Origin: CAZYPH01 sp964649095 | Lineage (GTDB): Bacteria > Bdellovibrionota > UBA1018 > UBA923 | Direction of reading: 5' to 3' | NCBI GenBank assembly: GCA_964649095.1 | Contig: CAZYPH010000090.1 | Coordinates: 1 to 9,824, forward strand | Length of the DNA stretch: 9,824 nt | Shown: positions 1-7,120 of the stretch, piece by piece | Position numbering within the stretch: the stretch's first letter is position 1 | Layout: every line of letters starts with the position of its first letter | The notes under the pieces: model-generated | What the model was told of the DNA's origin: nothing | What the model saw: only the letters and a program-made list of their open reading frames with translations | Database searches by the model: none | Program-made: the position numbers and the translations under genes

Positions 1-1022
1 TTTACATGTTTGCTACGCGCACCATGCCAACGCACCTGAATCGCGCCACTAGGACTCCGAATCTGTTCTGATGATTTTTTAAAACTGCGCACACTCATTA
101 AGAGGGCGCTAGTCAGAATCAAAATACCGCCGACGATATTCACGCTACTCAACGACCACTCCAAAAACGGCATTGCAAAGAGTGCCACCACTACCGGACC
201 ACACGCGCGAATCACCGTCGCACGCACAAACGTGGTGTAACGCAAACTTTCGTAATACAACCACAGGCCGATAAAGCTGCTAGTAAACGCAGCCATGAAT
301 ATCAACAACAAACTCTGAGTGCTGGCTTGTGCGAGGGCGTTAAACCTGAGCGGGCTAAACACCACCGCACCAACAATCACCAACAACGAATAAAAGTTAA
401 TGGCCAGCAATGATACGGATGAGGCTCTCTGCATCGCAGAAACATTCTGTCGTTTTACAAGCATGTTCGACAGTGTGAATAAAAACGCAGCGGCCGTAAC
501 GGTGACCAGGCCTGACGTATCGTTAGGCAAGGCTGTGCCGAGAGGCGAGTCTACTGGCCGACTAAATAGAAAAACACCGAGCAGCAACACAGGAATGCCA
601 ATTTTTGCGTGCTTGTGAAGTTTTTCTTTCAAGAACAACGCGCCACCCAGCGTCGAAAATATGATGTGACCGGACCGACTCAAAAACGCGACCTCGGCCG
701 GATGCAAACGATGGAGCGCATCGAAGAGACACAAAAGCCCAAAACCATTAAAGAGCCCGCTAAATACTAGATTACGATCTACTATCAATTGAACTTGTTT
801 ACGCGAAAGTAGCACCAATAAAACCGAAAATATTACAGCAAAAATGGCATTAACCAACGTCGCTAGTAGTGGGGCGATTGTTGTAAAAGCAAATTTATTT
901 AATGTTGGCGCCAAAGCCATAATCACAACCGAGGCCGCCATCATGATGTCGCCGCGGAGGTGTGCGCTATCCGTGACAGATTTAGAGTGCTGCGAATGAC
1001 CTGATGAATTCTGAAATGCCAT
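1..1022 (-). CDS. EamA/DMT-family permease, C-terminal end cut by window edge
   Basis: Reading the minus strand from an ATG at 1022 gives an open frame of 340 codons that reaches the window edge without a stop. The product is very hydrophobic, with about ten membrane segments in two repeats (roughly residues 28-155 and 171-313), the arrangement of drug/metabolite transporter (EamA) proteins. The end of the first repeat carries the typical Gly-rich segment followed by LFLKEKL (about 129-135), and the second has LWLYYESLRYT (253-263). The tail after residue 313 is hydrophilic and probably cytoplasmic. The substrate cannot be told from sequence; family members export metabolites or amino acids across the inner membrane. 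No clear Shine-Dalgarno precedes the start, and the Met pair at residues 27-28, just before the first membrane segment, is an alternative. A cyclase 3'-end fragment lies about 60 bp upstream in the same orientation. I am confident of the family, not of the substrate. Confidence 0.85.
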   Translation of the reverse strand, partial: MAFQNSSGHSQHSKSVTDSAHLRGDIMMAASVVIMALAPTLNKFAFTTIAPLLATLVNAIFAVIFSVLLVLLSRKQVQLIVDRNLVFSGLFNGFGLLCLFDALHRLHPAEVAFLSRSGHIIFSTLGGALFLKEKLHKHAKIGIPVLLLGVFLFSRPVDSPLGTALPNDTSGLVTVTAAAFLFTLSNMLVKRQNVSAMQRASSVSLLAINFYSLLVIVGAVVFSPLRFNALAQASTQSLLLIFMAAFTSSFIGLWLYYESLRYTTFVRATVIRACGPVVVALFAMPFLEWSLSSVNIVGGILILTSALLMSVRSFKKSSEQIRSPSGAIQVRWHGARSKHV

Positions 1023-1078
1023 GTTGGTGGTTTAACATAATACGCTGTCCAAGCGGAAATGATTCAGGTTTGAGATTT

Positions 1079-1195
1079 GAAACCGAACGACCGACGACAC
1101 GTTATTCAAGCAGCTACAAACGACACCCGATACCCCTCTAAGATCTCTTTCTTGGCCGCATAGATTTCATGTACGGCGTGGGGTTTTAGGGATTC
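1079..1195 (-). pseudogene. Cyclase 3'-end fragment, copy 1
   Basis: This stretch matches the last part of the intact cyclase gene at 7391-7507 with a constant offset of 6312 bases and no gaps. It holds the last 29 codons (ESLKPHAVHE to RVSFVAA), the same stop codon (1106-1108) and the bases just after it. Over 1117-1195 there are only two differences, both synonymous; the 38 bases at and beyond the stop have four. The match ends abruptly at 1195, so nothing upstream of these codons is present and no protein can be made. It lies just upstream of the EamA gene and points the same way, which suggests that a full cyclase gene once stood next to EamA here. Confidence 0.85.
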
Positions 1196-1253
1196 AATTA
1201 AGCACATGCAGCCTTACAAAGGCCATGAAAGCGCCTACACAAGCATAACAGGC

Positions 1254-1282
1254 TTGACTCAAATAAAATCTGTTCATACGGT
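1254..1282 (+). promoter_or_regulatory. Possible promoter for the CMD/kinase operon
   Basis: TTGACT at 1254-1259 is one base from the -35 consensus. It is followed after 17 bases by TACGGT at 1277-1282, a weak -10. The position fits a short leader before the start at 1300 or 1309. The poor -10 keeps this tentative. The rest of the gene-free stretch 1023-1299 holds the EamA leader and cyclase copy 1. Confidence 0.3.
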
Positions 1283-1299
1283 ACCCCACTCGAATTTAA

Positions 1300-2139
1300 A
1301 TGGTATTTATGAAATTTAAACTTAACCTACCCGTCATTTTTATTATTATGAATCTAATAAACAACCCTACTCACGCCACACCAAGAGTGATTGATCGCAC
1401 TAAACTATGCGATGCGGCACTCAATAATCCTGCCAAAACCGGAGAGTTAGTGCTGTCTAATGCTAAACCGACACCTACGCCGATGATGTTAGAGCTTTAC
1501 GGCACTGGCATGGCCACGAATGTCGCTCAGCGTTTAAACGACTTGGATCGTGATTTCGGCGAACTAGTGGGAACAATTGCGTACGATATATTTTGGGCAC
1601 GCCCAGGCCTAAGCACGCGAGATAAGAGCTTAGTCACGGTGGCATCTTTAATAGCTCTAAACAAAGAGGAGCAAATACGTATTCACATGAACGGCTTCCT
1701 CAATGCAGGAGGCACCAAGGAAGCGCTCGCAGCCACATTAATGCAACTCGCCCTCACTGTTGACACTTCGGTCACCAGCAACGCACAGGCGGTACTGCGT
1801 GATGTGTTAGCTAGCAGGAGCGTGGACGTTACAATTGTCGACACGATATCTCATGAGCTCATCGACTATTCTGCGACACAAGACACGCACTCTAGCAGCA
1901 CAAACATGGCGATACTGAACACCGAACACCTAAGCCGCAGAGACCTATTGCTCATTCTAGTATCTGCAGCCGTAGCCATTGGTAATCAAAATCGAACAGT
2001 AGAGACCATGCAGTATTATTTTTCAATGGGTGGCCAAATAGACGACCTCAAGAACGCTCTGATCCATCAAATTGTGTACTGTGGTTTTCCCGCTGCTATG
2101 AATGGATTTGCGGCGTTGAAAGCAACTACACAACGCTAA
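1300..2139 (+). CDS. Secreted tandem carboxymuconolactone decarboxylase-like protein
   Basis: The 279-residue product starts with a short basic region, a hydrophobic stretch (about residues 9-20) and a possible signal peptidase site after THA (residue 26), so export to the periplasm is likely. Two CMD-like helical domains follow. The first, about 82-150, contains FWARPGLSTRDKSLVTVAS and an HMNGFLNAGG segment with His129, typical of the CMD/AhpD fold. The second, about 205-272, contains LSRRDLLLILVSAAVA and YYFSMGGQIDDLKNAL. Neither domain has the CxxC redox pair of AhpD peroxidases, so peroxidase activity is not expected. The true reaction is unknown; exported tandem CMD proteins are usually annotated only by family. 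The start could be Met4 (1309), which gives a more typical signal peptide (MKFKLNL). Sixteen bases separate it from the kinase gene, so the two are probably one transcript and may work together. Confidence 0.75.
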   Translation: MVFMKFKLNLPVIFIIMNLINNPTHATPRVIDRTKLCDAALNNPAKTGELVLSNAKPTPTPMMLELYGTGMATNVAQRLNDLDRDFGELVGTIAYDIFWARPGLSTRDKSLVTVASLIALNKEEQIRIHMNGFLNAGGTKEALAATLMQLALTVDTSVTSNAQAVLRDVLASRSVDVTIVDTISHELIDYSATQDTHSSSTNMAILNTEHLSRRDLLLILVSAAVAIGNQNRTVETMQYYFSMGGQIDDLKNALIHQIVYCGFPAAMNGFAALKATTQR

Positions 2140-2155
2140 ACGAAGCGAAAGCTAT

Positions 2156-2428
2156 ATGAGCGCTCTTGATTCTAAACCCAAATTTCTTTTAGTGCTTGCA
2201 CTATCATTAATTGCTGGGCTCTTCATGAGCGTAGCCGCTGTTACTTACCACCAGTTTGGCCGAGCCGTTCTCACAAATGAGATGGTCAGCCAGCAAAAAA
2301 TGACTCGCATCGTAAATCAATCCATTTCTCGATACTTTGAAAGCTTGCGACTATTGAATGAAAATGCAGTTTTAAACAAAGCGTTCAATCCAGAAAAATC
2401 AATTTCCCGAAGATGTGATTCGCTATAA
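2156..2428 (+). CDS. N-terminal part of the hybrid sensor kinase, split by a frameshift
   Basis: This 90-residue frame has a single strong membrane segment (about residues 9-30, FLLVLALSLIAGLFMSVAAV) followed by a helical, outward-facing stretch, the usual start of a membrane sensor kinase. It ends at 2426-2428 with an unlikely tail (KSISRRCDSL). The next frame, one base ahead, continues as NQFPEDVIRYKK and on into the large kinase frame, and is open from 2376. Dropping one A from the run of five at 2394-2398 would join the two as FNPENQFPEDVIRYKK. I read 2156-4841 as one gene of about 898 residues with a one-base frameshift, either a true mutation, slippage, or a sequencing error. The start lies 16 bases after the CMD stop; a weak GAAG-type ribosome site lies about ten bases upstream. 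Confidence 0.75.
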   Translation: MSALDSKPKFLLVLALSLIAGLFMSVAAVTYHQFGRAVLTNEMVSQQKMTRIVNQSISRYFESLRLLNENAVLNKAFNPEKSISRRCDSL

Positions 2429-4841
2429 AAAGCTAACTCTAAGTACTGCGAAACAGTACATCGAACGATATAATATACGAACGACGCTAGCTACGCGGCG
2501 ATCCCCATTTGCGGCCCAACAATCTATCGAAACTCCTATTAAAACATGGCAAATATTCAAGGGACTACCAGCCCACGATCTTAATAACAGGCCCATTGCA
2601 CAGACCAGACGCTCAATTGCCAAAAATATTTTAAAATCACTTAAGGATATTCATTATGTCTTCGAGATGGATATCAATGGCGACCTGGTGTTCTTAGAAC
2701 CATTCAGAATCCAGAAGGATATAACAAGTTTTAATTATGAGTTTCGAGATTACCTGAGACTGGTTCAACTAAATCGCGCCACTGCAATTTCCGAAGGCTA
2801 TATTAGTCACGACCCTGAACGCACGCAGATCATCACAATCGCCACTCCGATATTTGACAAAGCAGGCCACATAGCACGTATTTTTGCTACATCTGTTTCA
2901 GCGCAAACTCTTCGCGATCGAGTTCTACGCTCCATACATGAATTTATGGATGTTCGAGATGGAACGACGTTTTACTTAATTGATAGACATGGCCATGTTG
3001 TCGCTAGCAGCTCAGGTAGAAACATATACTTTCCAACAACAGGACGAATCAACGACGAACACGATCTTGGAAATCTGCGTGCTACAGGTTTTTTTCAACA
3101 CATAACCTGGCACAACGATATTTTAGAGAAAGGTAATATTTGGGAAAGACACACCAAAAGCTGGCATGTAGATACTTTAGCTAAACATTACTCTGGGGAA
3201 TATACAAACCTTAACGGCATAAGCGTCTTTGCAACCCTATTCCCAACTTCGATTATAGACAGTGGTGTGGCAAACTGGGGAGTCTTGGTTGAAACTCCGG
3301 TTGATCAGTTACTTGCATCAAAAGCATCGCTCAAACAGACTTACTATATCTCAACAATAATTCTGCTTATTATACTCCTCATACTATGCGGGTTTACAAT
3401 AAGAGGATTTAACCAACTCAAAGCACAACTACACTCTAAGCAGTTAGCAATCGCACAAATCACCGCGCAAGTTGCTCATGATATTCGATCACCCTTAGTA
3501 GCGCTAGACATTGTCAGTAGTAACCTATCTGAACTGCCATCGGACAAAAGACTGATAGCCCAAGGTGCCATCAACAGAATTAAAGATATCGCCAATAAAC
3601 TACTGGATCAGAACAGACTAAAATCACCACAATTAACGAAAGTTCCGGCGGATGCAGACGATCAAGGCACACAGCTACTTTCTGACGTAATTGACGGAAT
3701 CGTTATTGAGAAACAAGTTGAGTATCGTTTTTCTAGGCCAGACTTTAAAATAAAACATATTATAACTGAGGAAGACCATGGAATTTTTGCCAACACGCAG
3801 CCATTAGAGCTTGAGCGCATAATTTCAAACCTAATAAATAATGCGATCGAAGCATCTGATAAAGACGGCTCCACAACAATTTCATACCGGCGGTCAAAAA
3901 ATGCAACGAAGATACTAATTACAGACAATGGAAGGGGTATTCCGAAAGAAATTCTCCCGAGAATTATGGAGTACGGATTCACATTCAATAAACCACTGGG
4001 ATCTGGCTTAGGACTATTCCACGCAAAGAAATCTATCGAAGGTTGGGGCGGCAAACTATCCATTGATTCGAGCGCCGAGCAGGGCACTACAGTTACTATA
4101 TCCCTACCGACCACAAATACACCAGACTGGTTTCCGACTAAGTTAATTCTGTGTCACGATCACAAGATCATAATTGTAGCCGGCCCAGCGATCGCCCAAA
4201 AACTAAGAACAAAGATCTCACAAACAGGTCCTTCACAGAAGGACTATGACATAACTCATCTCTCGAACTCAAAGGAACTCAGAACCTGGACTCAGTTAAA
4301 CACCTTAAATCCAAATTTTCTCATAATTTTATCGGATGAAATTTCCGAAGACACACACAGTGCACTCGACTTAATTAGTGAACTCAATCTGCAAAACGCA
4401 AGCATTCTCGTAACCAGCAGGTACGATGACCAAATCATTCAATCGCGGTGTATGGAAATCGGCGTTCCGCTACTACCAAGAAATTTAGTAGAAGTAATTC
4501 CTATTAGTTATCAAACACGCCTAGAATCATTTGATTCTATTCTTATAGACGACGATCCCTTAGTTAGAATGAGTTGGAGTAGCGCCGCCCGTGCGAAAAA
4601 TAAAAATCTTCGTGTCTCTGCGAGTCCAAAAGAATTTATCGACGATTCAGACTCGATAGAACGCTCCACTACAATTTTTATTGATTCACATTTAGCAGAA
4701 GGCATTCGAGGAGAGATTGAGGCACGAAGACTATTTATGATGGGCTTCAGAAATATATTCTTAGCAACTGCAGATATAAATCAATCAGTAAGTACTATGC
4801 CTTGGATCAAAGACATTGTTGGCAAATCACCGCCCTGGTAA
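2415..4841 (+). CDS. Hybrid sensor histidine kinase, main reading frame
   Basis: The frame opens at a GTG (2415), but this is probably an internal codon: membrane segment one is in the frame before it. In this 808-residue numbering, residues 1 to about 305 form a periplasmic sensor resembling a double Cache domain. A second membrane segment follows at about 310-330 (YYISTIILLIILLILCGF). The dimerisation H-box is HDIRSPL with His355. The ATPase domain has the N box near 466-480 (Asn472, Asn476), the G1 box DNGRGIP (504-510) and the G2 box GSGLGL (529-534). Residues about 576-700 look like a degenerate receiver without an acidic pocket. The last domain is a good receiver: acidic cluster 712-714 in LIDDDPL, phosphoacceptor Asp757 in FIDSHL, Thr785, and a closing Lys near 799-804. 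The expected role is autophosphorylation at His355 and relay to Asp757, with no output domain. The layout and the WIKDIVGKSPPW ending recall Legionella/Coxiella-type kinases (from memory). The stop lies only three bases from the N gap, so the end should be confirmed. Confidence 0.85.
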   Translation: MIRYKKLTLSTAKQYIERYNIRTTLATRRSPFAAQQSIETPIKTWQIFKGLPAHDLNNRPIAQTRRSIAKNILKSLKDIHYVFEMDINGDLVFLEPFRIQKDITSFNYEFRDYLRLVQLNRATAISEGYISHDPERTQIITIATPIFDKAGHIARIFATSVSAQTLRDRVLRSIHEFMDVRDGTTFYLIDRHGHVVASSSGRNIYFPTTGRINDEHDLGNLRATGFFQHITWHNDILEKGNIWERHTKSWHVDTLAKHYSGEYTNLNGISVFATLFPTSIIDSGVANWGVLVETPVDQLLASKASLKQTYYISTIILLIILLILCGFTIRGFNQLKAQLHSKQLAIAQITAQVAHDIRSPLVALDIVSSNLSELPSDKRLIAQGAINRIKDIANKLLDQNRLKSPQLTKVPADADDQGTQLLSDVIDGIVIEKQVEYRFSRPDFKIKHIITEEDHGIFANTQPLELERIISNLINNAIEASDKDGSTTISYRRSKNATKILITDNGRGIPKEILPRIMEYGFTFNKPLGSGLGLFHAKKSIEGWGGKLSIDSSAEQGTTVTISLPTTNTPDWFPTKLILCHDHKIIIVAGPAIAQKLRTKISQTGPSQKDYDITHLSNSKELRTWTQLNTLNPNFLIILSDEISEDTHSALDLISELNLQNASILVTSRYDDQIIQSRCMEIGVPLLPRNLVEVIPISYQTRLESFDSILIDDDPLVRMSWSSAARAKNKNLRVSASPKEFIDDSDSIERSTTIFIDSHLAEGIRGEIEARRLFMMGFRNIFLATADINQSVSTMPWIKDIVGKSPPW

Positions 4842-4844
4842 ATT

Positions 4845-4854
4845 NNNNNNNNNN
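4845..4854. other. Assembly gap of ten Ns
   Basis: Ten consecutive Ns mark a join between assembled pieces. The true length of missing sequence may differ from ten. The gap hides the start of the small H-box gene after it and sits right after the kinase stop codon, so both ends are uncertain. Confidence 0.98.
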
Positions 4855-5057
4855 TACATTCAACTGAGACAAAGTCTCATAGACTCAATGACGACGAAAA
4901 AATTTGGTTATCTCATGATCTACGAACAGTCATAATGGTACTTAGTACTGCTGTTCGTATGATTGAAACAAATGACCAAGACCGCAGCGATCTTTTATCC
5001 ATCATAAAACTGACTCACAATCGATTTGACACTTTTATAAAAAAACTAGAACCGTAG
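4855..5057 (+). CDS. Small histidine-kinase-like H-box protein, start lost in the gap
   Basis: After the Ns one plus-strand frame is open to a TAG at 5055-5057 and gives 66 residues from 4857. It contains WLSHDLRTVIMVLS, which matches the H-box pattern SHDLRTPL of HisKA domains except that Val replaces the usual Pro, with His at residue 20 of the visible part. A second helix follows (DLLSIIKLTHNRFDTFIKKLEP), as in a two-helix dimerisation or phosphotransfer hairpin. No ATPase domain follows before the stop. It could be a separate small gene behind the kinase, for example a phosphotransfer partner, or the end of a longer kinase broken by assembly. If the gap is exactly ten bases the frame is the same as the kinase frame, but the TAA at 4839-4841 separates them. 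The H-box likeness is visible; the role is inferred. Confidence 0.55.
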
Positions 5058-5075
5058 TAATTTCAGTCAAATTAC
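5057..5075 (+). repeat. AT-rich inverted repeat at the end of the H-box gene
   Basis: GTAATTT (5057-5063) and AAATTAC (5069-5075) form a perfect seven-base stem with a five-base loop, starting on the last base of the stop codon. It could help end transcription, but there is no T run after it and the stem is AT-only apart from one G:C pair, so a terminator call is weak. Confidence 0.3.
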
Positions 5076-5104
5076 TCACACCAATAATACTCTGCTTTAA
5101 AAAC

Positions 5105-5324
5105 CAAACGACACCCGATACCCCTCTAATATCTCTTTCTTGGCTGCATAGATTTCATGTACGGCGTGGGGTTTTAGGGATTCGGGTAAGTGTATATATA
5201 AATATTTAGATATAAACGGCTGCGACGGGCGCGAGCGGCCGAGGCAGCGTTTGGCTTCAATGCTAGGCCCTACGATGGTTACGTCAGGGCCTAAAATACT
5301 GATCTGACCTGGGCCGGCGTGGCT
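5105..5324 (-). pseudogene. Cyclase 3'-end fragment, copy 2
   Basis: This 220-bp stretch matches 7429-7648 inside the intact cyclase with a constant offset of 2324 and no gaps. It encodes the last 73 or so residues of the catalytic end (SHAGPGQISILG to GYRVSF) with identical amino acids. Bases 5105-5258 are identical to the intact gene; the remaining 66 bases hold nine differences, every one synonymous. Beyond VSF the match stops, so this copy reads GF and a stop instead of VAA. A minus-strand ATG at 5345 opens a short frame (MKLPAER and onward), but those first residues are not from the cyclase and the piece lacks both metal-binding aspartates, so it is a fragment and not a working gene. It sits between the kinase module and the AbiE module. 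Confidence 0.88.
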
Positions 5325-5345
5325 CCTCTCAGCTGGTAATTTCAA

Positions 5346-5495
5346 CTAAGGTCGGGACGAGCCTCGCATGGGTTCAAGGAGGAATCTAACGTCGTCGAGC
5401 AATTGCACCTTTTGGATAATTTTCCATTTATTCTTCGAGAGTGCCCCGTTGGTGCGTGAATTTCATTTGTCGATTCTTCTCGTTGGGTTGTTCTT
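5346..5495 (-). pseudogene. Possible remnant of a small gene downstream of the toxin gene
   Basis: Between the AbiEii stop and cyclase copy 2 the minus strand holds two short linked frames. A GTG overlapping the toxin stop starts VKEQPNEKNRQMKF and ends at a TAA after GTLEE. The frame one base on continues as NKWKIIQKVQLLDDVRFLLE and ends at 5346-5348. Joined, they would make a hydrophilic, protein-like chain of about 50 residues. I do not recognise it. It may be a frameshifted small third gene of the AbiE unit, or chance. Together with copy 2 it accounts for the gene-free stretch 5058-5495. Confidence 0.25.
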
Positions 5496-6515
5496 TCACC
5501 CGTTAAATTCGCGCTCAAACTCTTCGATCGTTTTCAAAATCAATTCCCACTTCGGCCGTTCGGATCGATAAAACATCGTCCTCATTTCCTCGTAATCGTG
5601 TGCGAGTTCCTCGAGAACGCGGGCCACAGGAGAGAGTTTCAAAGTTCCTTTCCGTGCGGTTTCATAGCTGGCCCAGCTTGAGGCAAAGTAAATGCTGTTA
5701 TGCTGGGCGACGCGCTCGAGCAGTCCAAAATCTTTCAATGCTACCATTTTAACTATAGAATTAAGGAGCTGAAAGAAATCGTAGAGATGCCTTGAACTCC
5801 GCGCGGGCATTACCTTCCCATCTGGAAGATGAGCCAAGCGGTGAAGGATCGTAGCCTTTTCCCAAAAAGTTCGCTCCGCATTCAGCACGCGAACCGTAAT
5901 CTCATCGTCGAAAACTTTTTCCTTGAGCGTTTCCTTTACGTAGCTTCGCAATTTTCGATCACTCACGGGCCAGTGTTCAGACCTAGCTCCCATCTCAATT
6001 TTCACAAATGGTCGAATGTAACTGCCTGCGTCGGACTTGATGCTTGGATATTTGAAACTCAAGGACTGAGCATCGGGATCGGATTTGTCGAGTGTGAGTT
6101 CCCATCCCTCCGTTGTTCCAAGTTCATCTGCGATGTTTTCGCGCAGATCGGCCAGCAGTTTTCCTTGGACGTATTGCACGCAAGCAGCGGCAAGTTTTTC
6201 GAGAATCGCCCGCTGCTTCTTTCGTGAGGCGGCGGTTTCAGGAGCATTGCTTTCGTTGAAGCCAAAGAAGGCTTTCTCGATGGAAAGATCGACATCCTCC
6301 GAAAAACGCTCAATGATGCCGTAGACTTTTGAAAGAGAAGTCCCCCCTTTGAAAGTCAGGTGCTTGGTGAGCTCCGGTAACGAGAAAAGCCGATCCAGCG
6401 TCCAAACAACCCAATAGTCCTTTTCGATGATTTCAAGAGGAATGCTGGACGAATCCGCAGCGACTCGGAAAAAGCCTTCTCGTTCGTCTTTGGAAAGTAA
6501 AAAGAGTTTTTTCAT
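5496..6515 (-). CDS. abiEii: AbiEii-family nucleotidyltransferase toxin (type IV TA)
   Basis: The 339-residue product belongs to the AbiEii/AbiGii toxin family, nucleotidyltransferases of the DNA polymerase beta type. The key motifs are visible: EKDYWVVWTLDRLF (31-44), the nucleotide-binding FKGGTSLSKVYG (55-66), the metal-binding SEDVDLSI (72-79, Asp74 and Asp76), and the conserved ERTFWEKATILH (214-225). Family members use NTPs to modify cellular RNA, reported as tRNA acceptor ends for related toxins, halting growth, and give abortive infection against phage or stabilise mobile DNA. Length is normal and all motifs are intact, so it should be active. Its ATG overlaps the AbiEi stop by four bases (6512-6515), and a strong GGAGG precedes it, so toxin and antitoxin are translationally coupled. 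Both cargo edges near it are copies of the cyclase 3' end, a sign that it came in as a module. Confidence 0.9.
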   Translation of the reverse strand: MKKLFLLSKDEREGFFRVAADSSSIPLEIIEKDYWVVWTLDRLFSLPELTKHLTFKGGTSLSKVYGIIERFSEDVDLSIEKAFFGFNESNAPETAASRKKQRAILEKLAAACVQYVQGKLLADLRENIADELGTTEGWELTLDKSDPDAQSLSFKYPSIKSDAGSYIRPFVKIEMGARSEHWPVSDRKLRSYVKETLKEKVFDDEITVRVLNAERTFWEKATILHRLAHLPDGKVMPARSSRHLYDFFQLLNSIVKMVALKDFGLLERVAQHNSIYFASSWASYETARKGTLKLSPVARVLEELAHDYEEMRTMFYRSERPKWELILKTIEEFEREFNG

Positions 6516-7120
6516 AAGTCGGCCTCCATGATTTCAAAAACAAGCCTTTTGATCCATCCCGGCGCGAATTTGAGATTCTTGCGAAGATCATCCTTGCTCG
6601 ACGGTTCCAGAAATTGGCGCACGCGCACGCGAATCACATCGTCGATATGATTCTTACCCAGGCTTTTGAGTCCTTGGATGACCAAGCCTTCGCGCGTGCC
6701 CGCAGAGGCCATGATTTTACTGGTCGTCTTTTTAAAGATAATTTCCTGATTCCCGATTTTGACCTTTCGCGCAGGTCCATCAGTCAAAAAAACGACTCTT
6801 CCCGGCACCTGCTCAGAAAGTCCGGCAAGATTCGCGGCGTGCGCCCCGGAGGGTTGGATTCTCACACCGTTTTTTTCCGCGATGGCCTTTGCGACTTCGT
6901 GCAAATCAGGAGGGATAAGACCCAGGTCTTTATGCTCTTTGGGGTAATCGTAGATCCCTTGAGCAAGACGGCGGATGATTTTTTGCTCATGAAGAAGCCA
7001 AAGGGCATTACGAACGGAAGGACCGCTCCCCAGATCGTCAAAATCCATCGCCGTGAAACACCAGCCGCGGCCATGTTCGAGTATTCTGTTTTTAATTGCA
7101 ATTTCAACGCTTTGGCGCAT
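6512..7120 (-). CDS. abiEi: AbiEi-like antitoxin (DUF6088 type) with winged helix
   Basis: From the ATG at 7120 the product has 202 residues. The first part, about 15-62, reads as a winged-helix DNA-binding domain (GRGWCFTAMDFDDLGSGPSV, then a second helix and the wing RRLAQGIYDYP). The rest resembles DUF6088/AbiEi antitoxin proteins (IQPSGAHAANLAGLSEQVPG at 88-107, FLTDGPARKVKIG at 111-123). Known AbiEi proteins neutralise AbiEii without a stable complex (type IV) and repress their own promoter. The frame stays open up to an ATG at 7198, but the extra 26 residues are encoded by the operator repeats themselves (YQK appears twice) and are an artefact; the 7120 start has AAAGGA about seven bases upstream. 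It overlaps the toxin start by four bases. Family confidence is high; neutralisation is inferred from the pairing. Confidence 0.85.
   Translation of the reverse strand: MRQSVEIAIKNRILEHGRGWCFTAMDFDDLGSGPSVRNALWLLHEQKIIRRLAQGIYDYPKEHKDLGLIPPDLHEVAKAIAEKNGVRIQPSGAHAANLAGLSEQVPGRVVFLTDGPARKVKIGNQEIIFKKTTSKIMASAGTREGLVIQGLKSLGKNHIDDVIRVRVRQFLEPSSKDDLRKNLKFAPGWIKRLVFEIMEADL
6523..6527 (-). promoter_or_regulatory. Strong ribosome binding site of the toxin gene
   Basis: GGAGG on the minus strand lies seven bases before the AbiEii ATG and inside the last codons of AbiEi. It supports the start at 6515 and coupled translation of the pair. Confidence 0.7.

Noticed and set aside
5097..5345. An 82-residue minus-strand frame as a gene of its own
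   Set aside because: Nearly all of it is the end of the cyclase; the start is chance sequence and both catalytic aspartates are missing.
5365..5395. A tRNA fragment around GGGTTCAAGG
   Set aside because: Only a T-loop-like word is present; no acceptor stem, anticodon arm or other arm can be folded.
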